From Candidatus Sumerlaeota bacterium (lineage in GTDB: Bacteria; Sumerlaeota; Sumerlaeia; JAFGJS01): a stretch of DNA of 31,694 nucleotides. A program made the translations under genes and the position numbers. The notes beneath the pieces were generated by a model. It saw only the letters and a list, made by a program, of their open reading frames with translations, did no database searches and had not been told where the DNA came from. Location: NCBI GenBank assembly GCA_016928995.1, contig JAFGJS010000135.1, forward strand, positions 1 through 31,694. The letters run 5' to 3'. Of this stretch, positions 24,439 through 31,694 are shown piece by piece; position 1 is the first letter of the stretch; every line of letters starts with the position of its first letter.

Positions 24439-25728
24439 TTACAGCCGCCAGTACGGACGGTTGGGGAACTGGTCTTTATTGAAGATGCCCTTGACGTCGA
24501 CCACGGGAGCGTTGGGTTTGAGGATCTGTTCGATCCATTGCGCGCCCCGTTCGACGTATTCGCGATGCGCCACGGCGACGATGACGCCGTTGAGGTCGTT
24601 GAGCTCTCCGTTCGCGCTCAATTCGACTTGATATAACTCCCGCGCTTCCTTCGGCAGCGCCCAGGGATCGTGCACCAGCGGCTGCATGCCGTAGCGATGG
24701 CATTCGGCGAGAATGTCCACGACGCGGGTGTTGCGCAGGTCGGGCAGGTTTTCCTTGAAGGTAAGCCCCAGCACGCCAATACGCGCATTTTTGGGGCGGA
24801 TGTCGCTTTGGATCATCAGCTCCAGCAGTTTCCGTGCGATGAACTCGCCCATGCCGTCGTTGATGCGGCGGCCGGCCAGAATGATTTGCGGATGGTAGCC
24901 GATCTGCTCGGCTTTGTAAGTCAGATAATAGGGATCCACGCCGATGCAGTGGCCGCCTACGAGCCCGGGGCGAAATGGCAGAAAGTTCCATTTCGTGCCG
25001 GCGGCTTCCAGCACTTCCAGGGTGTCGAGACCCAGGCAGTTGAAGATCATCGCCAGTTCGTTGATCAGGGCGATATTCAGATCGCGCTGGGTGTTTTCGA
25101 TCACCTTGGCCGCTTCGGCGGTCATGATGCTGGGAGCGCGATGGACGCCGGCGGCGACAACGGTTTCGTAAATGGCGGCGATGATTTCCAGCGTTTCAGG
25201 CGTCTGGGCGGCGACGACCTTCACCACGTTTTCCAGCGTATGCTGCTTGTCGCCGGGATTGATCCGCTCCGGCGAATAGCCCAGGAAGAAATCCTCGCCG
25301 CATTTCATGCCCGAATGGCTTTCGAGCAACGGACCGCAAATCTCCTCGGTGAGACCGGGATAGACGGTCGATTCAAAGACGACGATGGCGCCGCGGCTCA
25401 TATTTTCGCCGATCACGCGGCAGGCGTTTTCCAGCGGGCTGAGATCGGGGCGCTTGGCGGAGTCCACGGGCGTGGGCACGGCGACAATAATGACATCAGC
25501 GTTTTTGATTTCAGCGGCATCGCCGGTGAAGACGAGGCGTTCATTCCGCAACGCCTCAGCCTCGATTTCCTTGGTGCGATCACATCCGGCGCGGAGTTCC
25601 TGCACGCGTTGCGCGGATGCGTCGTAGCCGATGACAGGATAGGCGCGCGCCAGCGCCACGGCCAATGGCAGACCAACGTAGCCTAATCCGATGAGCGCGA
25701 TGTGATGTTGAGAGTTGTGGTCGATCAC
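24439..25728 (-). CDS. tviB: UDP-N-acetylhexosamine 6-dehydrogenase (TviB/WbpO type)
   Basis: The 429-residue product belongs to the UDP-sugar dehydrogenase family, which oxidises a UDP-N-acetylhexosamine to the uronic acid with two NAD. IALIGLGYVGLP (10-21) is the dinucleotide-binding loop. FESTVYPGLTEE, FFLGYSPERINPGD, K208 and N212 (AAKVIENTQRD) and GGHCIGVDPYY with catalytic C261 are all present. GVLGLTFKENLPDLRNT marks the UDP-binding domain. The YSPERINPGD and YPG signatures favour the Vi/WbpO-type subgroup acting on N-acetylated sugars over plain UDP-glucose dehydrogenase. It supplies activated uronic acids for surface polysaccharide. No partner epimerase or transferase is adjacent. 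Confidence 0.93.
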   Translation of the reverse strand: MIDHNSQHHIALIGLGYVGLPLAVALARAYPVIGYDASAQRVQELRAGCDRTKEIEAEALRNERLVFTGDAAEIKNADVIIVAVPTPVDSAKRPDLSPLENACRVIGENMSRGAIVVFESTVYPGLTEEICGPLLESHSGMKCGEDFFLGYSPERINPGDKQHTLENVVKVVAAQTPETLEIIAAIYETVVAAGVHRAPSIMTAEAAKVIENTQRDLNIALINELAMIFNCLGLDTLEVLEAAGTKWNFLPFRPGLVGGHCIGVDPYYLTYKAEQIGYHPQIILAGRRINDGMGEFIARKLLELMIQSDIRPKNARIGVLGLTFKENLPDLRNTRVVDILAECHRYGMQPLVHDPWALPKEARELYQVELSANGELNDLNGVIVAVAHREYVERGAQWIEQILKPNAPVVDVKGIFNKDQFPNRPYWRL

Positions 25729-26298
25729 GAAAATGCCATTCCTTTGTCGCGGGTATTCCGGTGAAAACGCCGGTTGATTCCAAGCGATTCAATCAATCGC
25801 GGTTTTTGAATCCGCTTCCGATGCCGCCGATTCAAATAGCCGTTGCGCCGCCCGGATGCAAGCCAGAAATCATGAAAGAGCAGATAAGGAAGCCGGAAAC
25901 GAAGGAAGATAATGCTGTTTTTTTAAGGTCTGATACGTGAAAGTGTGGGATATTGGATCATGAATCCGTTCATTGTGATCATCACCACGAGGGTATGATA
26001 CTGGATCAGCACTGTTTGAAATTCGGACAATAGGCCTGTTCATATTTCAAACACATCGTACTGAAGTCTGCGATGGATTTTCCGGAAATACGGACTTATT
26101 CCGTTCGAAAAAAGGTGCGCAAGACCTTGATTGCGGAAGAGTTGCTTCAATTTTAGCACAATTTATATTTTTGGCACGTGTTTTGTAACATATAGAAGCA
26201 GCGCGGCCTGGAAAGCGATTGACAGGCGTCATAGTCATTTGGAATAATTATCGAGAGAAAGCGCATGGAAAATCTCGTAAAACACGGGGTGAAATAAA
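25729..26298. promoter_or_regulatory. Divergent intergenic region with palindromic site and sigma-54-like promoter
   Basis: 570 nt with no gene. TTGGCACGTGTTTTGTA (26171-26187) matches the -24/-12 consensus TTGGCACGnNNNTTGCA except that GC of the -12 element is GT and the base after TTGGCACG is T, not a purine. About 150 nt upstream of the implied start site, TGTTTGAAAT (26013-26022) and ATTTCAAACA (26044-26053) form a perfect 10-bp inverted repeat with a 21-nt spacer, well placed for a sigma-54 activator or a repressor. The tviB gene starts on the other strand. Confidence 0.45.
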
Positions 26299-28686
26299 AT
26301 GAAGGCTATCAAAGTCGGCGACATTGTTGATGAGAAGTATGAAATACTTCACGTTCTGGGTCAGGGCGGCATGGGAGCGGTCTATTCCGCCCGGCACATC
26401 GAACTCGACAGCATTCGAGCGTTGAAGATCCCCGATCCATCGCTCTTGGACGATGAGATCGGCCGGCGGATGTTTGTCCGGGAGGCCCAGGCTGTCGAGC
26501 GTTTGAGCCATCCGAACATCGCCCGTGTTTATGACGTGGTGAACAAGCCCGACAAGATGTACATCGCAATGGAGTTTATCAAGGGCATCGAAGTCAGCGA
26601 GTACCTGAACAAAAACCGGGAACAGCTGACGGTGAACAGCGTGTTGAATTTGCTGGAGCAGATTTGCCAGGCGCTGGATTACGCCCATGACCAGGGGATC
26701 ATTCACCGCGATATCAAGCCGAACAACATCATGGTGACTGTGGACGAGGAGCGGGTGAAGGTTCTCGATTTCGGCATCGCGCGGATTTCGGGCAAGACGA
26801 TGGCCGATTTCACGCTGAAGTCGGCGGGCACTCCACGCTACATGGCGCCGGAGCAGTTCCGCGGACTCGATTCCACGCGCCAGACCGACCAGTATTCTCT
26901 TGGCGTCATCGTGTATCACATTTTCGCCGGTCATCCGGTGTTTGCCGCGGAGACCTCGGACGCGCTGGGCTATCAGCACGTGAACGAGCCGCCGCCGCCG
27001 CTCCAGACACATAATGCGAAATTGCCGAAGACCTTGAACGACTGCGTCCTGAAGGCGCTGTCCAAGAACGCGGCGGACCGCTATCCGACCTGCACGAATT
27101 TCTATCAGGCCTTGCGCGCCAGTCTGATCCACTGCATCGAGCAGCCGTTGACGGAGTTCCTGGAGAAAGGACCGCAGCGGGAAATGTCGGACGATGAGCT
27201 GGTCGGCGCGACGGTGCCCTTGACGATGCGCGCGGGCGAGACGAAGAAGACGACGATGCATGGGCAGAAGACGGTGCTCGATGTGGCGAAGAAGAGCCCG
27301 TTGATCAAGATCGGCCTTGGCGTCGCGGCGGTCGCGATCATCGCCATCGGCCTGATGCTGATGATGAGCCCAGGTCCGGATAAGGTAAGCGACAGCGGCG
27401 CGGGATCGCAGCAAATTGCGCAAAGCGGCGGCGTCAAGCCGGCTGGCGGCGAAACCAGCGGAATATCGACTCCGGAAACGGGCGCCGGCGGCCAAGTCAC
27501 GCAACCCCCGGTTCAGGTTGCGGTGAATCCGGTGACGAAGGAAATGGCCGGGCTTAAGATCGTGATGGACTCGCTGGATAGCCTGAGTTTGGAACGAGAA
27601 AAGGTGAAGGTGGCTCTGGCCGAAGCCGATGCTTCCTGGAAGGCGGAGCAGAGCATTGACGCATCGACGCAGGAACTGATCAAGGAATACTACTCGAATC
27701 AGGACGCTCTGCGCGAGAAAAACAGAGTCGTGGGAGACCTGTTAACCAAGAACAAGGAACTCGTGGAGCGCGGCCTTGAGTTGCGCAAGAGCGACTGGGT
27801 GGACAGCATCGAGGCTTCGCCGTTGCCATCCGACAGCAGCTGGAAGGCGGATTCGCTGAAGGCCCTGCTCAGCGAGCCGTACAGCGCGGGACAGGATGCG
27901 CTGTATGCCTCGGCGGAAAAGGAACTGGAGGGCTTGGCGGAGATTATCGGCAAAGTGGAGGCTTCGTCCAGCAAGCGCCGGAACGAGGAACTGGCGCGGC
28001 TTCGCGGCGAGTATCAGTCGCTGGACAAAGAAGTGGGCGAACTGGCGAAACTCGGCGAACCGCTCGCGGGCCAGGCTGAACTCAAGCCGCAATACGACCG
28101 GATCACGTTGATGGAAGCGGATGTGAAAGACCGTTCGCGCATGCTGCAGCTGCAGCCGGAGGACTACAGCAAGACCGCCATCGAAGAGCATAACAACGCG
28201 CTGAAGGAGCTTTACAGCGAATATCAGGCGGTGCGCAAGGCGCTGTACCAGAAGCCGATCATCACAACCGCGATCAACGATAGCGCCGTGGAAATCGACT
28301 ACGACTTCGAGGCTGAGAAGGCCGCGCTGAAACAAGCGTTTATCAACGACAAATATCTTCTGATTGACGAGGATGTGGAGAATGACGCAATCTTCAACAT
28401 CGAGATCACCTTCAAGGCGCAACAGAAAAACAAACACGAGGGCGCGGTCGGCGAGGTTAGCGACTGGTATCACTACTACGAAATCAAACTGAAAAACGGC
28501 AAACAGGTGCTGGACACCTTGAGCGACAGTGTGAATTTAGTCGGATATGCCTCGAGCCAGCGTTATCAGAAGGCTTACAAGGATAAAGTGGCGAAGTTCG
28601 AGGCTGGATTCGCGGAAAACATGCAGGTGATTTCGAACAAGATCGACGAAAGATTCGCGGAGTTCAAACAGAGCCTGGAGAAATAA
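26299..28686 (+). CDS. Transmembrane Hanks-type Ser/Thr protein kinase with coiled-coil outer domain
   Basis: The 795-residue product opens with a complete cytoplasmic kinase domain (about 14-275): GQGGMG (21-26), K43, HRDIKPNN (136-143), DFG (157-159) and GTPRYMAPEQ (177-186). A juxtamembrane linker rich in Thr and Lys (290-333) leads to one membrane helix (about 335-356) and a Gly/Ser/Pro-rich spacer. A long outer region of heptad-like helices (about 400-640) ends in a small beta/alpha part (about 670-795) with DAIFNIEITFKAQQ and KNGKQVLDTLSDSVNLVG. That last part loosely resembles LpoB/CsgG-like domains. No PASTA repeats. It heads a five-gene operon of lipoproteins, suggesting envelope sensing. 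Confidence 0.93.
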   Translation: MKAIKVGDIVDEKYEILHVLGQGGMGAVYSARHIELDSIRALKIPDPSLLDDEIGRRMFVREAQAVERLSHPNIARVYDVVNKPDKMYIAMEFIKGIEVSEYLNKNREQLTVNSVLNLLEQICQALDYAHDQGIIHRDIKPNNIMVTVDEERVKVLDFGIARISGKTMADFTLKSAGTPRYMAPEQFRGLDSTRQTDQYSLGVIVYHIFAGHPVFAAETSDALGYQHVNEPPPPLQTHNAKLPKTLNDCVLKALSKNAADRYPTCTNFYQALRASLIHCIEQPLTEFLEKGPQREMSDDELVGATVPLTMRAGETKKTTMHGQKTVLDVAKKSPLIKIGLGVAAVAIIAIGLMLMMSPGPDKVSDSGAGSQQIAQSGGVKPAGGETSGISTPETGAGGQVTQPPVQVAVNPVTKEMAGLKIVMDSLDSLSLEREKVKVALAEADASWKAEQSIDASTQELIKEYYSNQDALREKNRVVGDLLTKNKELVERGLELRKSDWVDSIEASPLPSDSSWKADSLKALLSEPYSAGQDALYASAEKELEGLAEIIGKVEASSSKRRNEELARLRGEYQSLDKEVGELAKLGEPLAGQAELKPQYDRITLMEADVKDRSRMLQLQPEDYSKTAIEEHNNALKELYSEYQAVRKALYQKPIITTAINDSAVEIDYDFEAEKAALKQAFINDKYLLIDEDVENDAIFNIEITFKAQQKNKHEGAVGEVSDWYHYYEIKLKNGKQVLDTLSDSVNLVGYASSQRYQKAYKDKVAKFEAGFAENMQVISNKIDERFAEFKQSLEK

Positions 28687-28689
28687 AAC

Positions 28690-29406
28690 ATGCAAAAACG
28701 CTGGTTTGGCCCGTTCGGGCTATTGGCGATGGGGTTGTTGTTACAAGGTTGTTTGACAAGCGGACAAAAGGCGATGGATGTGATTTCGCCGTCCACATTG
28801 CGCGATGCGCGGATCATCGTGGTTCAGTTGCCGGAGAAGCCGCCGACGGTGTCCAAGGAACTCTGGTCTCGCTCGATGGCCGACTTCGGCCTGGAGAGCG
28901 CGATGATCGAGACGCTGATGGATAAGACGGAAGCGCAAGTGCTGACCGGTCGCGTGGTGAATGCGGCGATCTCCGCCGAAAACAAAGCCCGCATGGAGCG
29001 CGTGAAGGAATTCAGCGACGCCGTGAGCAGCGCGCCGAAAGCCTCGCGCCGGTTGTCGGCCGTGATCGAGGAGAACTTGCCGAAACTGGCGCCGCTGGTC
29101 GAGGCGGACTACGTGATGGCCGGCTGGATCTCCACGTTCAGCGTGATGGGCACGACGAAGACATACATCGGCCCCGCGAACAGTCAAAGCCGCGACTGCC
29201 GGATCATCGCGAATATCGCGCTGTACGACATCAAGGCCAAAACGCTGCTGCGCAACGTCGCCAAGGTGGAGTACTCGGTGAGTTCGATGGGGCTGATGGT
29301 GACGCCCACTGCGGTGATTACGGACTTCGATCTCAGCGCGGCGAACTCGGCGTCGCAGGACGCTCTGCAACAGGCGGTGAAAAATTTATTTAACAGAACA
29401 ATATAA
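28690..29406 (+). CDS. CsgG/LpoB-like lipoprotein
   Basis: The 238-residue product has a signal with lipobox LQGC (C21). The mature protein shows a pattern of CsgG-like periplasmic domains: an early beta strand (ARIIVVQLPEKPP), EADYVMAGWISTFSV in the middle, RDCRIIANIALYDIKAKTLL, then a C-terminal helix DALQQAVKNLFNR. Such domains occur in outer-membrane secretion channels and in penicillin-binding-protein activators. The start follows the kinase stop by 3 nt with GGAGAAATAAAAC overlapping it, so the two are translationally linked. Family resemblance is moderate and the function is inferred. Confidence 0.75.
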   Translation: MQKRWFGPFGLLAMGLLLQGCLTSGQKAMDVISPSTLRDARIIVVQLPEKPPTVSKELWSRSMADFGLESAMIETLMDKTEAQVLTGRVVNAAISAENKARMERVKEFSDAVSSAPKASRRLSAVIEENLPKLAPLVEADYVMAGWISTFSVMGTTKTYIGPANSQSRDCRIIANIALYDIKAKTLLRNVAKVEYSVSSMGLMVTPTAVITDFDLSAANSASQDALQQAVKNLFNRTI

Positions 29407-29421
29407 TGTAAGGAGTGGTTG

Positions 29422-29868
29422 ATGAAAAATGGTATTGGGATTTTAGCCGCGGCAGCGGCGTTTCTGGTTGTCACGAGCGCCGATTCAGTTTGGGGGATTT
29501 TTGAGACGGAGAAAAAAGAAGTTATTCTGGTCACCAGCGAGGGGATGACGCGAAAAGCAGTGAAAAACAGAGATCATGAGCACGATTCTCTGAATCACCC
29601 GCGAACGAGCATTGAGGCGGCCCGGTCGCAGGGCCGGAAAATCTGGGTGAACCGCCAGGCCATGCAAATGGCGATTGTGGATTCGAAGATCAACACGGAC
29701 CGCGTTTATGAGTATTACTATTCGGTTCCGGAATTGAAACGGCAGAGGCTTTCGCAAGCGCTTTATATGACAAAATATGCAAATTCGAGAGAAGCCGCAG
29801 ATCAGCTCAATGCCACCTTGAGCGCGGAAAGAATCGGCACAGCGGGCAGAAACTACCGCTTCCGATGA
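29422..29868 (+). CDS. Small exported protein of unknown function
   Basis: The 148-residue product starts at ATG 29422, with TAAGGAG (29409-29415) at good spacing; an in-frame TTG just upstream is rejected. The N-terminal hydrophobic stretch (GILAAAAAFLVVTSA) ends before SVWG, a plausible signal peptide. The rest is charged and helical, with TDRVYEYYYSVPELKRQRLS and YANSREAADQLNATL. No known family. Its place between lipoprotein genes of one operon suggests a periplasmic partner of the kinase's outer domain. Confidence 0.75.
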   Translation: MKNGIGILAAAAAFLVVTSADSVWGIFETEKKEVILVTSEGMTRKAVKNRDHEHDSLNHPRTSIEAARSQGRKIWVNRQAMQMAIVDSKINTDRVYEYYYSVPELKRQRLSQALYMTKYANSREAADQLNATLSAERIGTAGRNYRFR

Positions 29869-29927
29869 GCGCTGAAGGCGGCCGATGAGAGCGGCGGAGC
29901 GCCAGCGCGGCGAGTGAGGAGCGCAAA

Positions 29928-30140
29928 ATGCATTGGGATGCAAACATAATGACCGCGGCGTTGAGCATGACGGCTCTGGCGGCGTTTACGATGCTGGCCT
30001 TGACCGGATGCTCCGCGACGCGGCCGGAACCGGCGATGGCCGGCGAGCCGGCGGTGCATCAGCGGGTGAGTCCCTTGAACGATCCGATGACGCACGATCA
30101 GACGCTGATCATTCAGAGCGCCGGGTCAACGATGCGCTGA
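29928..30140 (+). CDS. Small lipoprotein
   Basis: The 70-residue product has an N-terminal hydrophobic segment ending in lipobox LTGC (C28) and a short, Pro/Thr-rich mature part with no fold signature. GAGGAG lies 8 nt before the ATG. The next in-frame Met (position 8) would give a shorter signal and is possible. It is part of the kinase operon, 59 nt after the preceding stop. The length resembles small entericidin-like or anchor peptides; nothing firmer can be said. Confidence 0.65.
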   Translation: MHWDANIMTAALSMTALAAFTMLALTGCSATRPEPAMAGEPAVHQRVSPLNDPMTHDQTLIIQSAGSTMR

Positions 30141-30222
30141 GCGGGAAACATGGCGCGGCGCGAGTCCGCAAAAGATGATTTGAATATATAAGCAGATGAT
30201 TCATAGGAAGAGAGGGAGCATC

Positions 30223-30930
30223 ATGAAAGAGATCTGGATTCATAGTCTGGCCCTGCTTGCGGCGGCGTGTATCTTGAGCGGCTGCGTGGCCAATCGCTCG
30301 GTGGAATACGACAGCGGCGCGGCGCAGGCGGATAATTATGTTGCGGCTTCGATTCCCAGCCGTCCCGCGGGAGTGGAGAAGATTCCCGTCGGCGTGATCC
30401 TCGCCATCAAGAACGAGGACATCGAGCGTTATCCGCAGTTGAAGGAGAACAACATCGGCCTGGGGCTGAAGTCGCTGGTGAACGAGCAGATGCTGGACTC
30501 CGATTGGTTCCAGATCTGCACCGTGGATACTCAGGTGCTGAAACAGATGATGAACTTGCAAGAATATTACTATCACGGCGAAATCGATGAAGGCAAAATT
30601 CACGAGTCTGCCATGCCGGAGTATATCGTGATGGTCAATATCACCCGTGTGAGTCAGATCGGCAACGAGAGCGTGCGCGGCGGAGTGAAAAAATTCACCG
30701 GCTCCTGCGAAGTGCGTGTGAGCTACGAGGTCTTTCCATTGCTTTCGGAGGGCAGTTTTAATCTGCTGGCAGTCGCATCGGGCACGGGCAACGTGCCGGT
30801 GCAGGACATCAGCAGCATCTTCAACGGCGGGCAGAATTTCCGCAGCAGCGCCTTTGGCACGGCCACGGAGCGCGCGATTCACAACGGCTTGCCCAAGCTG
30901 ATCGAAAAACTCGAGCGCGTCCGCAAATAA
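30223..30930 (+). CDS. CsgG/LpoB-like lipoprotein, second
   Basis: The product has 235 residues from ATG 30223, chosen because AGAGGGAG lies just upstream; a longer frame from 30196 adds nine residues and lacks a site. The lipobox is LSGC (C21). VEKIPVGVILAIKNEDIERY, PEYIVMVNITRVSQIG, SCEVRVSYEVFPLL and a final ERAIHNGLPKLIEKLERV helix follow the CsgG/LpoB plan (helix plus central sheet). It is distinct in sequence from the lipoprotein at 28690 but shares this plan. It is last in the kinase operon, and a terminator follows. Confidence 0.75.
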   Translation: MKEIWIHSLALLAAACILSGCVANRSVEYDSGAAQADNYVAASIPSRPAGVEKIPVGVILAIKNEDIERYPQLKENNIGLGLKSLVNEQMLDSDWFQICTVDTQVLKQMMNLQEYYYHGEIDEGKIHESAMPEYIVMVNITRVSQIGNESVRGGVKKFTGSCEVRVSYEVFPLLSEGSFNLLAVASGTGNVPVQDISSIFNGGQNFRSSAFGTATERAIHNGLPKLIEKLERVRK

Positions 30931-30956
30931 AAGTCTATCGTCGCTAGAAAGAAACA

Positions 30957-30996
30957 GCCGCCGGTTGCATCTTCGCAGCCGGCGGCGCTTATTTTT
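30957..30996 (+). terminator. Rho-independent terminator of the kinase operon
   Basis: GCCGCCGGTTGC (30957-30968) pairs with GCAGCCGGCGGC (30975-30986) through twelve pairs including one G-U. The stem is followed by GCTTATTTTTT. It stands 27 nt after the last gene, making 26299-30996 one transcription unit. Confidence 0.9.
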
Positions 30997-31152
30997 TCCG
31001 CTTGATCCGAGCAGGACACGTGAAGTCGAATCCGCTGGGCCGGCCAGAATCGCCAGGAGCAAAAAACAGCTTGTCAAAGGATGTCTGGAAACGGAGAATT
31101 TTTGCTGATGTATATCGCTTATCGTTAGACTTTGGCAGGGGGCGGTTTTTTT

Positions 31153-31694
31153 ATGCGAACGATTATTTGTGTATTGACGGGGCTTCTTCTGATCGCATCT
31201 TCCCTGGACTCTCCCGTCTTTGCATTATTTGGCGACGGCGCAGCTGCGGAGAGCGCAGCGCCGGCCGCCGGGATTCATCCGGCGCCGCGTACGATTCATA
31301 TGAATGGCCGCACAGCCGAGTTCGCCAATCCGGCATTGGTGGTTCCGATTGATTTGGCCGGCACGCTGGCGGCGGAGCGGATGAAGCAAGCGCTGGCGGA
31401 ATTCGGCATGGCTGACATTCCGGTTCTGAGCGAGGACGCTCCAATTTTCAAGCATGACTGCGTGTTTTACATCGGCATGCACTATCCGCGCTGTCCGACG
31501 CTGGCGTCGATGCGCAAGCGTGGATTCGGCGATGCGCCAGATCGCAACCGGCGCCAGGCGTACGTTCTCATGACGGCGCCGATCGACGTAGAGCGGGCGC
31601 TGCCGGCGCAGGTGTTTCTTTTAGCCAACAGCATGCCCGCCATGCACTCCGCGATTGAGTCTTTGCGGCAAACGCTGGCGAACTACAATCCCGA
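31153..31694 (+). CDS. Secreted protein, N-terminal part (runs off the window)
   Basis: 180 codons are visible and the frame remains open at the edge. It begins MRTIICVLTGLLLIASSLDS, a typical signal peptide ending near SPVFA. AGGGGG lies 13 nt upstream, a slightly long spacing. The segment after about 40 (ALVVPIDLAGTLAAERMKQA, then CVFYIGMHYPRC and QVFLLANSMPAMHSAIESLR) resembles the N-terminal, non-catalytic domain that precedes GH84/GH20/GH67-type glycosidases. That would fit the other sugar-active genes here. The catalytic part lies beyond the window, so the enzyme class is open. Confidence 0.7.
   Translation, partial: MRTIICVLTGLLLIASSLDSPVFALFGDGAAAESAAPAAGIHPAPRTIHMNGRTAEFANPALVVPIDLAGTLAAERMKQALAEFGMADIPVLSEDAPIFKHDCVFYIGMHYPRCPTLASMRKRGFGDAPDRNRRQAYVLMTAPIDVERALPAQVFLLANSMPAMHSAIESLRQTLANYNP

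Noticed and set aside
24670-25686. 338-codon plus-strand frame opposite the UDP-sugar dehydrogenase
   Set aside because: Antisense to a clear enzyme gene with all catalytic motifs present; no independent support.
26248-27504. Long minus-strand open frame (418 codons) opposite the kinase gene
   Set aside because: The plus strand encodes an unmistakable kinase domain here. The antisense frame is rich in Arg, Leu and His in the way shadow frames of GC-rich genes are, with no ribosome site.
1-31694. CRISPR array, rRNA, tRNA
   Set aside because: No regularly spaced identical repeats and no rRNA segments or tRNA cloverleafs were seen when reading the intergenic regions.

Overview
The window is bacterial chromosomal DNA with tightly packed, GC-rich genes and several AT-rich, repeat-laden intergenic stretches. 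The gene content includes BNR_4, GH43-like and GH16 carbohydrate-active proteins, a membrane/spermidine-synthase-like fusion, an Aquifex-type aconitase relative, pilin-type Cys motifs, lipoproteins and a Hanks-type Ser/Thr kinase. It fits a polysaccharide-degrading lineage such as PVC, Sumerlaeota or Hydrogenedentota. No rRNA, tRNA or other decisive marker is present, so the phylum is not settled.

Left part (1-7520): a secreted BNR_4 protein on the minus strand is followed by about 1.9 kb of sparsely coding DNA. That stretch holds a second copy of a 142-nt structured repeat, a small minus-strand unit and a terminator. Next come two tandem secreted RICIN+GH16 paralogues, each with a long leader carrying conserved blocks and a strong internal ribosome site. 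An inverted-repeat-rich spacer without genes ends the region.

Middle (7523-18869): a run of eight minus-strand genes. In transcription order these are a spermidine-synthase-like membrane fusion, glmS, an aconitase homologue with a lysine-rich histone-like tail and a dismantled active site, a DUF151 nuclease-family protein, a PSP1/RicT-family protein, a pilin-motif membrane protein, a membrane protein of unknown function and a GH43-like protein. The aconitase homologue is the most unusual gene in the window. It has lost all three iron-sulfur ligand cysteines and the catalytic Ser-His, and it has gained about 119 residues of polybasic tail.

Right part (18996-31694): a 655-residue protein made of two kinase-like halves, two small hypothetical genes, and a MITE-like element with an 8-bp target-site duplication. 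These are followed by a DNA methyltransferase translationally coupled to folB, a lipoprotein gene and a nucleotide-sugar dehydrogenase. After a 570-bp divergent intergenic region (possible sigma-54 promoter and a palindromic upstream site) comes a plus-strand operon. It encodes a transmembrane Ser/Thr kinase, two CsgG/LpoB-like lipoproteins, a small lipoprotein and a small exported protein, and it ends at a clear terminator. The window closes inside a secreted protein gene.
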